Shown here piece after piece: positions 62,650 through 64,000 of a DNA stretch of 64,000 bases; positions within the stretch are counted from its first letter, which is position 1; each line of letters opens with the position of its first letter. The notes beneath the pieces are model-generated. The model saw nothing but the letters and a program-made list of their open reading frames with translations, was not told the origin of the DNA and searched no databases. The position numbers and the translations under genes are program-made. The DNA comes from Myxococcales bacterium (GTDB lineage: Bacteria > Myxococcota_A > Polyangia > Haliangiales > Haliangiaceae): the NCBI GenBank assembly GCA_028287135.1, contig JAQBQE010000028.1, positions 1 to 64,000 on the forward strand. Reading direction: 5' to 3'.

Positions 62650-64000
62650 GTGCTGATCATCGGCGGCCGCGCAGCACTGAGCGCGGCGCGGAAGGCGCGC
62701 GTACTCGCGAAGATCCGCGCGGCGTTTCCCGGTGTCACCGGGCTCGAGACGCGGTGGGCGCACCTGCTCACGACGACGCGTCCGCTAGCTGCGGCCGAGA
62801 GGGCGCAACTCGAGCAGATGCTGACGTACGGGCCGGCAGAGACGCCGGCGGAGGCGAGCGGGCCGAGCGAGACGTTCTGGATCGCGCCGCGGCTCGGCAC
62901 GATCTCGCCGTGGTCGTCCAAGGCGACCGACATCGCGCATGTCTGCGGCCTCGACGTGGTCACCCGGATCGAGCGCGCGATCGCGTACACGTTCGCGGGG
63001 CGCGGCGATCCGGCGGCGATCGGCGCGCTGCTCGCGGACCGGATGACCGAGAGCGTGATCACACGCGAGACCGACTTCGCGCTCGTGATCGGAGGTCATG
63101 GCGGGGAGCCGCGTCCTCTCGGTCACATCGAGCTCGGCGCGAACGGAGCGGCGACCCTGCGCGAGGCAAGCAACCGGCTCGGTCTCGCACTCGCCGACGA
63201 CGAGATCGAGTACCTCGTCGCCAAGTACGGCGAGCTCGGTCGCGATCCGACGGACGTCGAGCTGATGATGTTCGCGCAGGCGAACAGCGAGCACTGCCGC
63301 CACAAGATCTTCAACGCGGAGTTCTTCGTCAGCGGCGTGAAGCAAGAGAAGTCGCTGTTCCAGCTGATCAAGCGCACGAACGAGGTCAGCCCGGGTGGCG
63401 TGCTCTCGGCGTACAAGGACAACGCGGCGGTCGTCGAGGGCTCGGTCGCGACCCGGTTCTTCCCCGGCGCCGATCACGCGTACCGCGGCATCACCGAGCC
63501 CGTGCACATCCTCGGCAAGGTCGAGACTCACAACCATCCCACTGCGATCTCACCGTTCCCCGGCGCGGCGACCGGCTCGGGTGGCGAGATCCGCGACGAG
63601 GGTGCGACCGGTCGCGGCGCCAAGCCGAAGGCTGGCCTCGTCGGGTTCACGGTCTCCGATCTGCGGTTCCCTGGCGCGCTCGAGCCGTGGGAGCCCGCGG
63701 CAGGCGAGTGGATCGGATCGCCGTCGCGGATCGCGAGCGCGCTCGAGATCATGACCGACGGCCCGCTCGGCGGCGCCGCGTTCAACAACGAGTTCGGCCG
63801 TCCCGCGATCCTCGGGTACTTCCGGACGTTCGAGCTCCCCGAGGGGGCTACCGTCCGCGGCTATCACAAGCCGGTGATGCTCGCCGGTGGCATCGGGTCC
63901 GTGCGCGAGACCCACGTCCAGAAGGCGAAGGTCTCCGCCGGCGCGGCGCTGATCGTCCTCGGCGGACCGGCATTCCTGATCGGGCTCGGCGGTGGTGCGG
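62650..64000 (+). CDS. purL: Phosphoribosylformylglycinamidine synthase, N-terminal part (cut by window edge)
   Basis: An open frame from GTG 62650 runs to the right edge (450 codons). It starts VLIIGGRAALSAARKARVLA, as in the large single-chain PurL of proteobacteria (about 1300 aa when complete). The linker/N-domain motif FAQANSEHCRHKIFNAEFFV and the AIR-synthase-like core GKVETHNHPTAISPFPGAAT and GSGGEIRDEGATGRGAKPKAG are intact. It converts FGAR, glutamine and ATP to FGAM. No clear Shine-Dalgarno is present, because the repeat element directly precedes the start, so translation may depend on the element's RNA structure or on the purC message. Confidence 0.94.
   Translation, partial: MLIIGGRAALSAARKARVLAKIRAAFPGVTGLETRWAHLLTTTRPLAAAERAQLEQMLTYGPAETPAEASGPSETFWIAPRLGTISPWSSKATDIAHVCGLDVVTRIERAIAYTFAGRGDPAAIGALLADRMTESVITRETDFALVIGGHGGEPRPLGHIELGANGAATLREASNRLGLALADDEIEYLVAKYGELGRDPTDVELMMFAQANSEHCRHKIFNAEFFVSGVKQEKSLFQLIKRTNEVSPGGVLSAYKDNAAVVEGSVATRFFPGADHAYRGITEPVHILGKVETHNHPTAISPFPGAATGSGGEIRDEGATGRGAKPKAGLVGFTVSDLRFPGALEPWEPAAGEWIGSPSRIASALEIMTDGPLGGAAFNNEFGRPAILGYFRTFELPEGATVRGYHKPVMLAGGIGSVRETHVQKAKVSAGAALIVLGGPAFLIGLGGGA

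Noticed and set aside
62499..63062. Minus-strand ORF over the repeat element and the purL start
   Set aside because: It reads across the inverted repeat and antisense to purL; no domain or start context.

Overview
The window is a very GC-rich bacterial chromosome segment with strongly G/C-biased third codon positions, so most long ORFs on the opposite strand are shadows. Several features point to a myxobacterium (Myxococcota, possibly the Haliangium/Kofleria side): many small lipoproteins, two giant genes (3123 and 3783 codons), and a housekeeping order of the deltaproteobacterial type. The assignment is an inference from gene content, not a database match.

Layout. 1-5400: left-edge fragment of an ABC exporter, a tandem AAA+ ATPase of the type found with extracellular contractile injection systems (eCIS), and small unknown genes including a zinc-ribbon-like protein and a lipoprotein. 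5542-16683: a four-gene cassette in which every junction is a 4-bp stop/start overlap. It encodes an unknown 307-aa protein, a 3123-aa modular protein ending in a zeta-toxin-like P-loop domain plus a His/Cys domain, and two small proteins placed where immunity proteins would be expected. This is the most likely novel system here. 16839-28190: one gene for a 3783-aa tetratricopeptide-type solenoid. 28205-31905: two lipoproteins and a secreted discoidin-like/HEAT protein.

32014-40866: queA, an inverted PLP aminotransferase, tgt, yajC, secD, secF, recJ (queuosine tRNA modification, Sec translocon accessory proteins, DNA repair). 40924-45611: a small secreted protein, a CPA2 cation/proton antiporter, a small membrane protein, then on the minus strand a nitrilase-family amidase and a tandem universal stress protein. 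45812-58836: the classical translation/RNA operon rimP-nusA-ylxR-infB-ylxP-rbfA-nrnA-(diheme cytochrome lipoprotein)-truB-rpsO-(lipoprotein)-pnp. It is preceded by an intrinsic terminator only 20 bp before rimP, which suggests attenuation, and pnp is followed by a second intrinsic terminator. 59008-64000: dut, a tail-anchored unknown, then purB-purC-purL, with a nested inverted-repeat element between purC and purL.

A recurring regulatory pattern is a TANNNT box 6-9 nt before start codons that lack a Shine-Dalgarno sequence (3545, 5394, 31905, 32014, 34221, 39127, 53487, 59008). This suggests that leaderless transcripts are common. Genes inside operons instead use ATGA/GTGA/TTGA overlaps or GGAG-type ribosome sites. 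No rRNA, tRNA or CRISPR array was seen.
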